DNA of 64,000 nucleotides from contig UQLR01000011.1 in assembly GCA_900541975.1 (NCBI GenBank), forward strand, positions 1-64,000, in the 5' to 3' direction. The notes beneath the pieces were generated by a model. The model was given only the letters and a program-made list of their open reading frames with translations, had not been told where the DNA came from and did not search any database. The position numbers and the translations under genes were made by a program. Each line of letters begins with the position of its first letter. The first letter of the stretch is position 1. The DNA comes from an uncultured Oscillospiraceae bacterium. Its GTDB lineage: Bacteria; Bacillota; Clostridia; Oscillospirales; Acutalibacteraceae. Shown in pieces: positions 48,049 through 56,818 of the stretch.

Positions 48049-49023
48049 TTACCAGGAAAAGCCTTCTGCGGTTTCTTTTGTAAGCATTTTCAGCGGAACG
48101 TCAATGGTTTCTTCGACGGTTTCGCCGTTTACCAGTTTAATTGCAGTCTGAATACCAATGCGGCCCATTTCTGCAGGCTGCTGCGCAACAGAGCCGGCAA
48201 CAACGTCGCCGTTTACAATTGCGTTTACGGCGTCTTCCATGCCGTCCACGCCAACAGAGATTACGTCAAAATCTTTGGCTGCAGATTTAACTGCAGATTC
48301 AACTGCGATTGAACCGTAGTCGTTGACCGCTAAAACAGCGCTCAGGTCAGGATGTGCCGAAAGGATGTTATCTGCCGCGGTGACGAATGCGGTCATACTG
48401 TTTTCAACTGCGTTGATATGTTGTACGATGTTGATGTCTGGATAATTTTTCAGCGCGTTTTCAAAGCCCTGGGCTCTGTCCTGGAAGGAGCTGATGGGAG
48501 GACCGTCTAGGATAACGACGTCGCCCTTGCCGCCAAGCTGCTCTGCGATAAACTCGCCGCCCATTTCGCCGGCCGCCACATTATTAGAAGCAATAAAAGC
48601 AGCCACTTCTCCGCCTTCTGCCATAACGTCCAGACAGATAACAGGAATGCCTGCTTCGTTTGCCGCTTCGACAGCAGGGACAATTGCCTTGGAATCAACC
48701 GCGTTAAGCAGAATGACGTCTACCTTTTGGGCGATCAGATTTTCAACGCTGCTGATCTGCTGTGCAGAGTTCAGCTGTGCGTCACTGATAACCGCCTTTA
48801 CGCCGCTTTTGTCCGCTTCTTCCTGGACGCCTCTTTGCATGGCTTCAAAGAAGGGGCTGTTGAGCGTCATAAAGGTAACGCCTATAGTAATCTCCTTTTC
48901 GGCCTGATTTGAAGAATTGTCGGAAGAAGGATTAGAACTGGAACTGGGATTTCCTTCGGTAGAACATGCGCCAAGCAAAAGGACCAAAACCAGGGACATG
49001 ACGATAGCAAGTATTTTTTTCAT
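48049..49023 (-). CDS. rbsB: Sugar ABC transporter substrate-binding lipoprotein (RbsB type)
   Basis: 324 aa from ATG 49023 (GGAGGAAAA upstream). A lipoprotein signal ends LLLGAC with Cys20 as lipidation site, then a Ser/Asn-rich linker. The periplasmic-binding fold begins ITIGVTFMTLNSPFFEAMQRG and contains VDVILLNAVDSKAIVP, VICLDVMAEGG and VLAVNDYGSIAVESAV. It binds a monosaccharide outside the membrane for the RbsC/RbsA pair and is the first gene of the operon after an operator at 49092. Confidence 0.92.
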   Translation of the reverse strand: MKKILAIVMSLVLVLLLGACSTEGNPSSSSNPSSDNSSNQAEKEITIGVTFMTLNSPFFEAMQRGVQEEADKSGVKAVISDAQLNSAQQISSVENLIAQKVDVILLNAVDSKAIVPAVEAANEAGIPVICLDVMAEGGEVAAFIASNNVAAGEMGGEFIAEQLGGKGDVVILDGPPISSFQDRAQGFENALKNYPDINIVQHINAVENSMTAFVTAADNILSAHPDLSAVLAVNDYGSIAVESAVKSAAKDFDVISVGVDGMEDAVNAIVNGDVVAGSVAQQPAEMGRIGIQTAIKLVNGETVEETIDVPLKMLTKETAEGFSW

Positions 49024-49091
49024 AAAATTTTCCTCCATTCTTTTTCATACATTTTTGCTTTTTCAGACTGAAATTTGCAATTGGTATAAAA

Positions 49092-49105
49092 TGACATCGA
49101 TTTCA
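49092..49105. promoter_or_regulatory. LacI-type operator in front of rbsB
   Basis: TGACATCGATTTCA, a near-palindrome around ATCGAT. The exact reverse complement stands at 50160-50173 in front of the regulator gene; 19 bp are identical when extended (AAAATGACATCGATTTCAT). About 70 nt upstream of the rbsB start. Confidence 0.82.
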
Positions 49106-49137
49106 TTTTGCGGCAAAAAATGAAACGACTCCATTTT

Positions 49138-50148
49138 TTAAGTAATTTGTTTTTGTGAGGACTGTCTGACAATGAGCTCTACGGGAAGATTTATTTCTCT
49201 GGTTGGTTCTTCTGACTCCGCTATGCGATCAAGCAGAAGGGACATAGCGGCCGTGCCCATTTCATAGGTGGGCTGCCTGACGGCGGTGATCTGCGGCTGG
49301 CAAAACTGCATCCATTCCAGATCGTCGAAAGCAGATATTCCTACTTCGTCAGGGATATTTACACCCAGCTCTGTTATCGCCCTCAAAACACCGAGTAAAA
49401 TCATATTGTTTGCTGCAAAGATTGCATCGCAGCTGCAATTTTTAATGAGATCGATTGCATTTTGATAAGCAGTGTGACCTAAAAAATCACCCAGCTTGAT
49501 CAGAGAACGGTCCAGCGGCAGCTTTTTGTCAGAAAAAGCCTGTTCATAGCCAGAAAGACGTTCGTAACCAGTGGTCGATACGTTGGAGCCAGTGATAATG
49601 CCAATACGCTGGTACCCCGCTTCAATCAGCTGGGTTACGGCTTTGCGACTGCCGTCCCGGTTATGAACCAGAACGGTGTCAAATTTCCCCTTGTTGCTGC
49701 CTTCCGGTTTGCGGTCGACAAATACGACAGGTTTATTGCCGATCAGGGCGGCATAGTCGTTTTTGGTGCCGGTACTTGCAATGATCAGGCCGTCTACCCG
49801 CTTACTTAGCAGAGCCTGTATGTATTGCTGTTCTTTTTCGGCCTTTTCGTCTGTGTTGCAAAGCATAATATGGTAATTGGCTTTATTCGCCAGATCCTCT
49901 ATACCACGCACAATGGAAGTAAAGAACGGGTTCAGCACATTTGATACAATGACGCCGACCGTCTTGGTTTCGTTGCTGCGCAGCCCGCGCGCGAGCTCGT
50001 TTGGGGTATAGCCCAATTCTTTGATAACCTGTCTGACTTTATTGGCCGTTGTTTCTTTTACAAGAGGACTGTTGTTGAGTACTCTGGAAACGGTGGATTG
50101 TGAAACCTGTGCTTTTTGTGCGACGATGCTGATGTTTACGTTACCCAT
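49138..50148 (-). CDS. LacI-family transcriptional regulator
   Basis: 336 aa from ATG 50148, which has GGAG 6 nt upstream; upstream in-frame ATGs overlap the operator. The DNA-binding domain is NISIVAQKAQVSQSTVSRVLNNSPLVKETT with the hinge GYTPNELARGLRS. The sugar-binding core follows (TVGVIVSNVLNPFFTSIVRG, RVDGLIIASTG, AIFAANNMILLGVL, GISAFDDLEWMQFCQP). It sits upstream of the transporter operon, with matching operators in front of both itself and rbsB, so it very likely represses both until a pentose or its derivative binds. Confidence 0.92.
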   Translation of the reverse strand: MGNVNISIVAQKAQVSQSTVSRVLNNSPLVKETTANKVRQVIKELGYTPNELARGLRSNETKTVGVIVSNVLNPFFTSIVRGIEDLANKANYHIMLCNTDEKAEKEQQYIQALLSKRVDGLIIASTGTKNDYAALIGNKPVVFVDRKPEGSNKGKFDTVLVHNRDGSRKAVTQLIEAGYQRIGIITGSNVSTTGYERLSGYEQAFSDKKLPLDRSLIKLGDFLGHTAYQNAIDLIKNCSCDAIFAANNMILLGVLRAITELGVNIPDEVGISAFDDLEWMQFCQPQITAVRQPTYEMGTAAMSLLLDRIAESEEPTREINLPVELIVRQSSQKQIT

Positions 50149-50159
50149 ATAAATCTCCA

Positions 50160-50173
50160 TGAAATCGATGTCA
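50160..50173. promoter_or_regulatory. LacI-type operator in front of the regulator gene
   Basis: TGAAATCGATGTCA, the reverse complement of the site at 49092-49105. It lies between the promoter and the start codon of the lacI-type gene, suited to autorepression as a roadblock. Confidence 0.82.
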
Positions 50174-50212
50174 TTTTTTAATGCCAAAATCCACTTTTTT
50201 TTTGACACCCTC

Positions 50213-50241
50213 AGTATAAGTGTTGTTGTAATTTGTGTCAA
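50213..50241 (-). promoter_or_regulatory. Promoter of the LacI-family regulator
   Basis: On the minus strand: TTGACA (50241-50236), 17-nt spacer, TATACT (50218-50213). Confidence 0.85.
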
Positions 50242-50660
50242 CAGTTTTTCACATGATTTTTTTTATTTGTAGAATATTACAAAAACAAAAGAAAATCTTT
50301 GGACAAAAGGCAATGTAAAAATGGAATATATTTACAAAACCTACAAAACTGCACGCGCGTTACGTATAAAAAACCAGGCAAATTAAGACGGTTGTATTGC
50401 ACGCCGTACAGTTGAAAATGCGTCTTTTCTAATAATATGGGGAATTCATTTTTAAATCAATTAGAAACGACATGGAAAAAGAATTGCTGCTGTAAAATAT
50501 GTAAGGACGTTACAATGGATATAAGTAAAACATACAGCGTGAAACACAGATGCCTGCTTTTACTCTGCAGGCTGCCCGCCGTACTGGCAAATGTGCAAAA
50601 GCAGCCGGATAAAAATTTGCCCGTTATTTTGTAAAATTCCCATGGCAACTGCATAAAAAC
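50242..50660. other. Intergenic stretch without recognisable gene
   Basis: AT-rich DNA between the divergent regulator gene and the rpsL promoter. Short open frames lack ribosome sites. Two weak hairpins (AAGACG/CGTCTT near 50388-50430 and CCTGC/GCAGG near 50553-50572) are the only structures seen. No rpoBC is present ahead of rpsL. Confidence 0.5.
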
Positions 50661-50661
50661 G

Positions 50662-50691
50662 TTGACAAAACGCCGTTGCTTGTGGTATCAT
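50662..50691 (+). promoter_or_regulatory. Promoter of the str-type ribosomal operon
   Basis: TTGACA (50662-50667), 18-nt spacer, TATCAT (50686-50691), giving a leader of about 175 nt before rpsL. Confidence 0.7.
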
Positions 50692-50872
50692 TCTAAATTG
50701 CCGAGTAATGGTGTTTTGTATGTTTTACGGTGGTTTTTCTGCTGCAAAAACATACTGAAAACCGCATTTTTTCTGTATATTACCAATAATTGCATAAAGT
50801 GCTGTTGGCCGGGACATATTATAATATTTCCCGTTCACATAAAAATTTTTTAGGAAGGAGGAATTTGTGTCT

Positions 50873-51292
50873 ATGCCTACCTTTAACCAGTTGGTACGCA
50901 AGGGCCGCGAGGTATCTGAAAAGAAAGCAAAGGCGCCTGCTCTTTTAAAGGGTTGGAACTCCAAAAAACGCAGAGCAATTGACCAGAGCTCCCCACAAAA
51001 AAGAGGCGTCTGCACGGCTGTAAAAACAGCTACGCCTAAAAAGCCGAACTCAGCGCTTAGAAAAATTGCAAGGGTAAGGCTTTCAAACGGTATCGAAGTC
51101 AGTTCCTATATCCCGGGCGTGGGCCACAATCTGCAGGAGCACTCTGTTGTTCTGATCAGAGGCGGAAGGGTCAAGGATCTTCCTGGTGTGCGTTACCACA
51201 TTATCAGGGGAACGCTTGACGCACAGGGTGTTGCAAAGCGTATGCAGGCCCGTTCCAAGTACGGCGCAAAGCGTCCGAAAGCAGGTAAGTAA
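50873..51292 (+). CDS. rpsL: 30S ribosomal protein S12
   Basis: 139 aa from ATG 50873; an in-frame GTG at 50867 lies closer to the AGGAGG site but the family starts MPT-NQLV. The decoding-centre loop [11 protein letters not shown] carries the wild-type Lys of streptomycin-sensitive strains, and [26 protein letters not shown] is present. First gene of rpsL-rpsG-fusA-tuf. Confidence 0.97.
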   Translation: MPTFNQLVRKGREVSEKKAKAPALLKGWNSKKRRAIDQSSPQKRGVCTAVKTATPKKPNSALRKIARVRLSNGIEVSSYIPGVGHNLQEHSVVLIRGGRVKDLPGVRYHIIRGTLDAQGVAKRMQARSKYGAKRPKAGK

Positions 51293-51304
51293 GAAGGAAT
51301 TGAC

Positions 51305-51390
51305 AAGGCTTTCAATGGGATAAGGTTATTTTTTGTAAATACCAGTACAATACAGATGTGCTTTTATATATGTTAAGATACGAAAGCCTT
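51305..51390 (+). promoter_or_regulatory. Structured rpsL-rpsG intercistronic region
   Basis: Within the 171-nt spacer, AAGGCTTTC (51305-51313) pairs exactly with GAAAGCCTT (51382-51390). In E. coli the S12-S7 spacer is the binding site for S7 autoregulation; an equivalent role here is inference. Confidence 0.4.
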
Positions 51391-51463
51391 TTGTATTGGC
51401 CAACGGGAGTTTGTCGCTTTCGAGTACCGATGATATCTCTTAATTGTGAAGGAGGGAAGTAAA

Positions 51464-51934
51464 GTGCCAAGAAGAGGCTCAATAGCAAAGCGTGATGTTT
51501 TACCGGACCCGCTTTATCATTCAAAGCTTGTTACACGTCTGATCAACAATATTATGTATGACGGAAAGAAAGGCGTTGCGCAGAAAATTGTTTATGGCGC
51601 GTTCGATATCATCCGTGAAAAAACAGGAAAAGACCCGTTAGAGGTTTTTGAACAGTGCATGGAAAATTTAATGCCTGTGCTTGAAGTAAAAGCTCGCCGC
51701 GTAGGTGGCGCAACATACCAGGTTCCTATGGAGGTAAGAGCGGAAAGAAGGCAGACCTTGGGACTGCGTTGGCTTTCCACTTATGCAAGACAGCGCAGTG
51801 AAAAAACAATGAAGGAAAGACTTGCCGGTGAAATCCTTGATGCTTTGAACGGCGCAGGCGGCGCTGCCAAGAAGCGTGATGATACGCATAAGATGGCAGA
51901 GGCCAATAAGGCTTTTGCACATTTCAGATGGTAA
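51464..51934 (+). CDS. rpsG: 30S ribosomal protein S7
   Basis: 156 aa, the usual length, from GTG 51464 preceded by GGAGGGAAG. Begins [16 protein letters not shown] and contains [16 protein letters not shown] and [17 protein letters not shown], the 16S-binding surface. Assembles the 30S head. Confidence 0.97.
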   Translation: MPRRGSIAKRDVLPDPLYHSKLVTRLINNIMYDGKKGVAQKIVYGAFDIIREKTGKDPLEVFEQCMENLMPVLEVKARRVGGATYQVPMEVRAERRQTLGLRWLSTYARQRSEKTMKERLAGEILDALNGAGGAAKKRDDTHKMAEANKAFAHFRW

Positions 51935-51952
51935 TTGTTTAAGGAGGATTTT

Positions 51953-54034
51953 ATGTCAAGGCAGGTTTCTCTTGAAAAGACAAGAAATATCGGCATTATG
52001 GCGCATATTGACGCCGGTAAGACTACCACAACAGAGCGTATCCTGTTCTATACGGGTATCAACCATAAAATTGGTGAAACGCATGATGGCGGCGCCACTA
52101 TGGACTGGATGGTACAGGAGCAGGAAAGGGGTATTACCATTACCTCTGCTGCCACGACCTGTTTTTGGAAAGAACACAGAATCAATATTATAGACACCCC
52201 GGGGCATGTGGACTTTACTGTAGAAGTAGAGCGTTCCCTGCGTGTGTTGGATGGTTCTGTTACAGTTCTGTGCGCAAAGGGCGGCGTTGAGCCCCAGTCT
52301 GAAACCGTATGGCGCCAGGCGGACAATTACGGCGTTCCCAGAATGGTATATGTTAATAAAATGGATATTATGGGCGCTGACTTTTACAGGGTTGTCCAGA
52401 TGATGAAAGACAGGCTTAAATGCAACGCGGTACCGATCCAGCTGCCGATTGGGTCGGAAGAAACGTTTAAGGGGATTATTGACCTTGTTGAAATGAAGGC
52501 GGAGGTCTATTATGACGACCTTGGCAAAGATATGCGGGAAGAAGAAATCCCTGAAGACATGAAGGAGCTTGCCCAGAAGTACCATGATGAGCTGATCGAG
52601 CATGTTGCCGAACAAAACGAGGAGCTTATGGAAAAGTACTTCAGCGGCGAGGAACTTACAGTAGAAGAGATTAAAGCGCAGATTCGCAAGAGCACGATTG
52701 AAAACACAATGGTGCCGGTTACCTGCGGCACGTCTTACCGTAACAAAGGCGTACAAAAGCTGCTCGACGCTATTGTAGATTACATGCCGGCTCCAACGGA
52801 TGTTCCGGCAATTAAGGGTATAAACCCCGAAACAGAAGAAGAAACCGTTCGCCACTCTTCTGATGAAGAACCCTTTGCTGCGCTTGCGTTTAAGATTGCC
52901 GCGGACCCGTTTGTAGGCAAGCTGTGCTTTTTCCGTGTGTATTCGGGAACAGTCAAGGCCGGTTCCACCGTTTATAACTCAACGAAGGACAATAACGAAC
53001 GCATGGGCCGTATTTTGCAGATGCATGCAAACGACAGAAAAGACATCGACATTTGTTATGCAGGAGATATTGCAGCAGCCGTTGGCCTGAAGAATACAAC
53101 AACGGGCGATACGCTTTGTGATGAAAAGCATCCGGTTATTTTGGAATCTATGGAGTTCCCGGAACCGGTTATCCGCGTGGCCATAGAACCAAAGACGAAG
53201 GCAGGCCAGGAAAAGATGGGGATTGCCCTTGCAAAGCTTGCAGAAGAAGACCCTACTTTCAAGGCTTATACCGACGAAGAAACGGGACAGACCATTATTG
53301 CAGGTATGGGCGAGCTCCATTTGGAGATTATTGTCGACCGGCTTTTGCGCGAATTTAAAGTGGAAGCCAATATCGGTAAACCGCAGGTTGCTTATAAAGA
53401 AACGATCCGTTCCACTGCAGATGTAGATAGAAAGTATGCAAGACAGTCCGGCGGTAAGGGCCAGTATGGCCATGTTAAGATCAAGATTGAGCCCAATCCG
53501 ACAAAAGGTTATGAATTTGTCAACGCAATTGTCGGCGGTGCGATTCCAAAGGAATATATTCCTGCGGTTGACCAGGGTATTCAGGGAGCCATGCTTTCCG
53601 GTGTGCTGGCGGGCTACAATGTTGTGGACGTAAAGGTAACGCTGTACGATGGTTCCTACCATGAGGTAGACTCTTCTGAAATGGCGTTTAAAATTGCCGG
53701 TTCCATGGCCTTTAAAGAAGCCATGCAGAAGGCAAGCCCTGTATTGCTGGAGCCGATTATGAAGGTTACGGTTATTGTTCCGGAAGAATATATGGGCGAC
53801 GTAATTGGCGATTTGAACTCCAGGCGCGGTATGATCCAGGGTATGGAGGCGGAAAACGGCGCGCAGAGAATTAACGCGCATGTACCGCTTTCCGAAATGT
53901 TTGGCTATGCAACGGATATGCGCTCCAAGACGCAGGGCCGCGGTCAGTATGTGATGGAGCCCAGCCATTATGCGGAAGTTCCAAAGTCTGTTTCAGAGGC
54001 AATTATTTCTTCGCGGACAAAGAAAGAAGACTGA
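51953..54034 (+). CDS. fusA: Elongation factor G (canonical)
   Basis: 693 aa from ATG 51953 after AAGGAGG. Full G motifs: [29 protein letters not shown] with the catalytic His, and VNKMD. Domain IV has [11 protein letters not shown] and [16 protein letters not shown]. Drives ribosomal translocation and, with RRF, recycling. Contrast with the paralog at 28934, which lacks the catalytic His. Confidence 0.97.
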   Translation: MSRQVSLEKTRNIGIMAHIDAGKTTTTERILFYTGINHKIGETHDGGATMDWMVQEQERGITITSAATTCFWKEHRINIIDTPGHVDFTVEVERSLRVLDGSVTVLCAKGGVEPQSETVWRQADNYGVPRMVYVNKMDIMGADFYRVVQMMKDRLKCNAVPIQLPIGSEETFKGIIDLVEMKAEVYYDDLGKDMREEEIPEDMKELAQKYHDELIEHVAEQNEELMEKYFSGEELTVEEIKAQIRKSTIENTMVPVTCGTSYRNKGVQKLLDAIVDYMPAPTDVPAIKGINPETEEETVRHSSDEEPFAALAFKIAADPFVGKLCFFRVYSGTVKAGSTVYNSTKDNNERMGRILQMHANDRKDIDICYAGDIAAAVGLKNTTTGDTLCDEKHPVILESMEFPEPVIRVAIEPKTKAGQEKMGIALAKLAEEDPTFKAYTDEETGQTIIAGMGELHLEIIVDRLLREFKVEANIGKPQVAYKETIRSTADVDRKYARQSGGKGQYGHVKIKIEPNPTKGYEFVNAIVGGAIPKEYIPAVDQGIQGAMLSGVLAGYNVVDVKVTLYDGSYHEVDSSEMAFKIAGSMAFKEAMQKASPVLLEPIMKVTVIVPEEYMGDVIGDLNSRRGMIQGMEAENGAQRINAHVPLSEMFGYATDMRSKTQGRGQYVMEPSHYAEVPKSVSEAIISSRTKKED

Positions 54035-54148
54035 TTGTAAAAGCGTTCTTTTTTCATTTACCTATTGCAATTTGATAATAAAATTGCTAAAATATAGCTT
54101 GACAACTGGAAAAATTTAAATCTTTTTATTACAAGGGAGGAAATTCCA

Positions 54149-55351
54149 ATGGCAAAAGAAAAATTTGAAAGAAATAAACCGCATATTAACATTGGTACGA
54201 TCGGCCACGTTGACCATGGTAAGACGACATTGACGGCTGCCATTACAAAGGTTTTAAACCTGGAAGGCGACGCAGACTTTGTCGACTATGCCAATATCGA
54301 CAAGGCTCCGGAGGAAAGGGAGCGCGGTATTACAATTAACACAGCGCACGTTGAGTATGAAACAGCAAAGCGTCACTATGCGCACGTTGACTGCCCCGGC
54401 CATGCCGACTATGTTAAGAACATGATTACAGGTGCTGCCCAGATGGACGGTGCGATTCTGGTTGTATCTGCTGCAGACGGCCCGATGCCCCAGACAAGAG
54501 AGCACATTCTGCTTTCCCGTCAGGTTGGTGTTCCTTATATTGTTGTTTTCATGAACAAAACGGACCAGGTTGACGACGAGGAGCTGCTCGACCTGGTAGA
54601 AATGGAAATTCGCGAACTGCTTGACGAGTATGAATTCCCGGGAGATGAAACACCGATCATTCGTGGTTCTGCTTTTCTGGCTCTTGACAGTGCTTCCAAG
54701 GATCCGAATGCGCCTGAGTACAAGTGCATTCATGAACTGATGGATGCAGTTGACGAATTTATCCCCACGCCGGACCGTAAGGCTGACCTTCCGTTCCTTA
54801 TGCCTGTTGAAGACGTATTTACGATTACAGGCCGTGGTACAGTTGCTACCGGTAGAGTGGAGAGAGGCCAGTTGAAGACTTCTGAAGAGGTCGAAATTAT
54901 TGGTCTTACGGAAGAAAGAAGAAAAGTTGTTGTTACAGGTATTGAAATGTTCAGAAAAATTCTGGACTATGCAGAGGCTGGCGATAACGTTGGTGTTCTT
55001 CTTCGCGGCGTACAGAGATCAGAAATTGAAAGAGGACAGGTTCTTGCAAAACCTGGTACGATTAATCCGCACACAAAGTTCCGTGGACAGGTTTACGTTC
55101 TGACAAAGGAAGAAGGCGGCCGTCATACGCCGTTCTTTAACAACTACCGTCCCCAGTTCTATTTCAGAACAACAGACGTTACAGGCGTAATTTCTCTGCC
55201 GGAAGGCACGGAGATGTGCATGCCTGGCGATAACGTAGATATGGACGTTGAACTGATTACGCCGATCGCGATTGAAGAAGGTCTGCGCTTTGCTATCCGC
55301 GAAGGTGGACGTACAGTAGGTTCCGGCGTTGTTACAGCCATTAATGGTTAA
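54149..55351 (+). CDS. tuf: Elongation factor Tu
   Basis: 400 aa. [44 protein letters not shown] and [12 protein letters not shown] are the G-domain motifs; domains 2 and 3 end [15 protein letters not shown]. Delivers aminoacyl-tRNA to the ribosome. GGGAGG precedes the ATG. A strong terminator follows. Confidence 0.98.
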   Translation: MAKEKFERNKPHINIGTIGHVDHGKTTLTAAITKVLNLEGDADFVDYANIDKAPEERERGITINTAHVEYETAKRHYAHVDCPGHADYVKNMITGAAQMDGAILVVSAADGPMPQTREHILLSRQVGVPYIVVFMNKTDQVDDEELLDLVEMEIRELLDEYEFPGDETPIIRGSAFLALDSASKDPNAPEYKCIHELMDAVDEFIPTPDRKADLPFLMPVEDVFTITGRGTVATGRVERGQLKTSEEVEIIGLTEERRKVVVTGIEMFRKILDYAEAGDNVGVLLRGVQRSEIERGQVLAKPGTINPHTKFRGQVYVLTKEEGGRHTPFFNNYRPQFYFRTTDVTGVISLPEGTEMCMPGDNVDMDVELITPIAIEEGLRFAIREGGRTVGSGVVTAING

Positions 55352-55405
55352 TTGGTAATTAAGTGTGTAGTGCGCTATTATCGAATTGTATTGGATAAAA
55401 TTCAA

Positions 55406-55442
55406 GCGAGCGGCAGAGGAAAAATCTGCCGCTCGTTTTTTT
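55406..55442 (+). terminator. Rho-independent terminator after tuf
   Basis: 11-bp perfect stem (55407-55417 with 55425-55435), 7-nt loop, followed by seven T residues. Confidence 0.95.
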
Positions 55443-55470
55443 GATTTGCTTAAGCGAACAAGAACGCTAG

Positions 55471-55540
55471 GAAAAGTCGTCGCAAACGATACATAGTCTG
55501 CGACGGCGTGGGAAGTGTTGACAAAAAGGATACCCGCCTG
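55471..55540 (+). repeat. Extragenic repeat R1, copy 1
   Basis: A hairpin of about 9 bp (55476-55484 with 55499-55507) precedes the shared tail GTGGGAAG, GTTGACAAAAA, GATxCCCG. About 57 of 65 positions match copy 2 at 56530-56597. Stem changes between copies keep pairing (A-T here against G-C there). Open frames here seem spurious. Confidence 0.65.
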
Positions 55541-55599
55541 CAAAAGCGGAAAATGAGAATTGTAGGTTTAGAACAGAACCGCTTTTTTTGGCAGTACGT

Positions 55600-55742
55600 T
55601 TTTCAAGCTTTTATTTTTGATGTCTCATTTCTAAAAAAAGAGATAAATCTTGACCAATGGCTTAAATGTTGGGTTTACAGCATAGAAAAAGAGGCCGGAA
55701 TTTGGATGTCTTATATTTGAGTTCCAAAATTTGGCCTCTTTG
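55600..55742. repeat. Dispersed extragenic repeat R2, copy 2
   Basis: Opposite in orientation to copy 1 at 37511-37645. The shared core is the palindrome with arms GAGGCCGGAATTTGGA and TCCAAAATTTGGCCTC plus about 80 nt of upstream flank (TAAATCTTGA, GGCTTAAAT, TGGGTTTA). On the minus strand the palindrome is followed by TTTTT, so it could terminate the NUDIX gene at 55830. Confidence 0.6.
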
Positions 55743-55829
55743 CACATGTAATGGTGCTACAAAAAAAGAGCGATTCACCTAAATTTGAGATAGGACTTAA
55801 ACTTTCGCAGAAAAAAGTTATTAGAAAAT

Positions 55830-56291
55830 TTATTTTGTAATCAGATGTTTGGGTATTGTGGGTAACATAGCCAATTCGTCCTTAAAAAATGCAGGATATG
55901 CTTTTAGATTTGATAAATCTTTAAGGGGAATCCATTTGAGGTATTCTTGAAAACCGCAGGAGTTGCTGGCCATTTTTATTGCCTCTGGATTAATAGGTTT
56001 CATTAAAAAATAAAAGGCAATTTCGTGGTTAACAAAACCATTTTCGTTAAAGAAATTTTCGTGAATGAATAGAAGCCTATCGACTTCGCAATGAACCCCT
56101 GCTTCTTCATAAACCTCACGAACAGCAGCATCCTCGGCTTGTTCTCCCAAATGTACCGCACCGCCTATAGAATAGTAGTAATCCACATTATCAGCTGTAA
56201 CCATTAAAATACGGTTATTGCAAATTATTACAGCTGCCGCTCTGTATCTGAATTTGTATTTCCCGTCTTGAAACGCACAGTTGTGTTCCAT
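55830..56291 (-). CDS. NUDIX hydrolase
   Basis: 153 aa. Nudix box GAVHLGEQAEDAAVREVYEEAGV (about residues 43-65) with the REXXEEXG core intact. An N-terminal VIICNNRILMVTADN strand precedes it. Probably cleaves a nucleoside-diphosphate derivative; the substrate is not predictable. It is flanked by extragenic repeats and AT-rich compared with its neighbours, suggesting a mobile or accessory gene. Confidence 0.85.
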   Translation of the reverse strand: MEHNCAFQDGKYKFRYRAAAVIICNNRILMVTADNVDYYYSIGGAVHLGEQAEDAAVREVYEEAGVHCEVDRLLFIHENFFNENGFVNHEIAFYFLMKPINPEAIKMASNSCGFQEYLKWIPLKDLSNLKAYPAFFKDELAMLPTIPKHLITK

Positions 56292-56360
56292 AATATTTTC
56301 TCCAATCCATAAAATAATCTGTCAACAGCGAAAAAGTCGACTTCTTTCGATATTCTTCTG

Positions 56361-56530
56361 AGAGGGGTTGACAAAAAGATACCGTAAGTTACCGCGTAGA
56401 AAAAACCGAAAAAGGTTGGTAGCGCCGCGCAGGCGCCAGGAGTGCGCTTGCGAGCGAACAGCCAAAGCTACGCGTGACCTTTTTCGGAAAGGAGGAGCGA
56501 CGGTGCGTGTGAGCCGATGGATTTTCAAAA
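56361..56530 (+). repeat. Structured extragenic element with partial R1 copy
   Basis: Starts with a partial R1 match (GGTTGACAAAAAGATACCG, about 56366-56384). Then an 11-bp perfect inverted repeat CCGAAAAAGGT (56406-56416) and ACCTTTTTCGG (56477-56487) encloses a GC-rich 60-nt loop with its own short stems (GGCGCC, GCGCTTGCG). GGAGGAG follows at 56491. No protein family fits the open frames. Confidence 0.5.
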
Positions 56531-56597
56531 AGAAAAGCCGTCGCGAACGATACAAAGTCCGCGACGGGGTGGGAAGCGTTGACAAAAAAGATGCCCG
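56531..56597 (+). repeat. Extragenic repeat R1, copy 2
   Basis: 8-bp stem (56538-56545 with 56560-56567) and the GTGGGAAG...GTTGACAAAAA tail. After the repeat, ATGCCCG pairs with CGGGCAT (56591-56611). Confidence 0.65.
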
Positions 56598-56621
56598 TTG
56601 GACGCGGGCATTGCATTTTGG

Positions 56622-56657
56622 GTAAAACAAAGCCTGGAGCGCGAATTGGCTCCAGGC
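56622..56657 (-). terminator. Terminator of tRNA-Pro
   Basis: On the minus strand: 9-bp stem (56657-56649 with 56640-56632), 8-nt loop, then TTTGTTTT. Confidence 0.88.
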
Positions 56658-56666
56658 CCTGCCTGG

Positions 56667-56743
56667 TGGTCCGAGTGACTGGAGTCGAACCAGCGGCCTC
56701 TTGAACCCCATTCAAGCGCGCTACCAAACTGCGCCACACCCGG
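56667..56743 (-). tRNA. tRNA-Pro (anticodon GGG)
   Basis: Cloverleaf on the minus strand: acceptor CCGGGTG (56743-56737) pairs with CACTCGG (56677-56671, one G-T pair). The D arm contains GCGCAGTTTGGTAGCGC, and the anticodon stem CTTGA/TCAAG encloses loop ATGGGGT with GGG at 56709-56707. The T arm has GGTTCGACTCC. Discriminator A (56670) and encoded CCA (56669-56667). Confidence 0.95.
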
Positions 56744-56750
56744 ATATAAA

Positions 56751-56775
56751 CGGTGGCGGGGTTACCCCGTCACCG
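56751..56775 (-). promoter_or_regulatory. Hairpin in the tRNA-Pro leader
   Basis: 11-bp stem with one G-T pair (56751-56761 with 56765-56775), loop of 3, between the promoter and the tRNA 5' end, followed on the minus strand by TTTATAT. It would form at the very 5' end of the primary transcript. Confidence 0.6.
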
Positions 56776-56781
56776 CTCTTC

Positions 56782-56810
56782 ATTATAACATGTATAAAGG
56801 ATAATGTCAA
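56782..56810 (-). promoter_or_regulatory. Promoter of tRNA-Pro
   Basis: On the minus strand: TTGACA (56810-56805), 17-nt spacer, TATAAT (56787-56782), exact consensus, directly after the lysC stop codon. Confidence 0.9.
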
Positions 56811-56818
56811 ATAAAGAT

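Noticed and set aside
50437..50853. Small open frames ahead of rpsL
   Set aside because: No ribosome sites, no recognisable sequence, and they overlap the rpsL promoter and leader.
51956..52855. Long minus-strand open frames opposite fusA (also 52979-53968)
   Set aside because: Antisense shadows of a conserved elongation factor gene; no independent evidence of coding.
55508..55720. 70-codon open frame in the repeat region after tuf
   Set aside because: It spans repeats R1 and R2, starts at GTG without a clear ribosome site and resembles no protein; the repeats explain its partial similarity to other frames.
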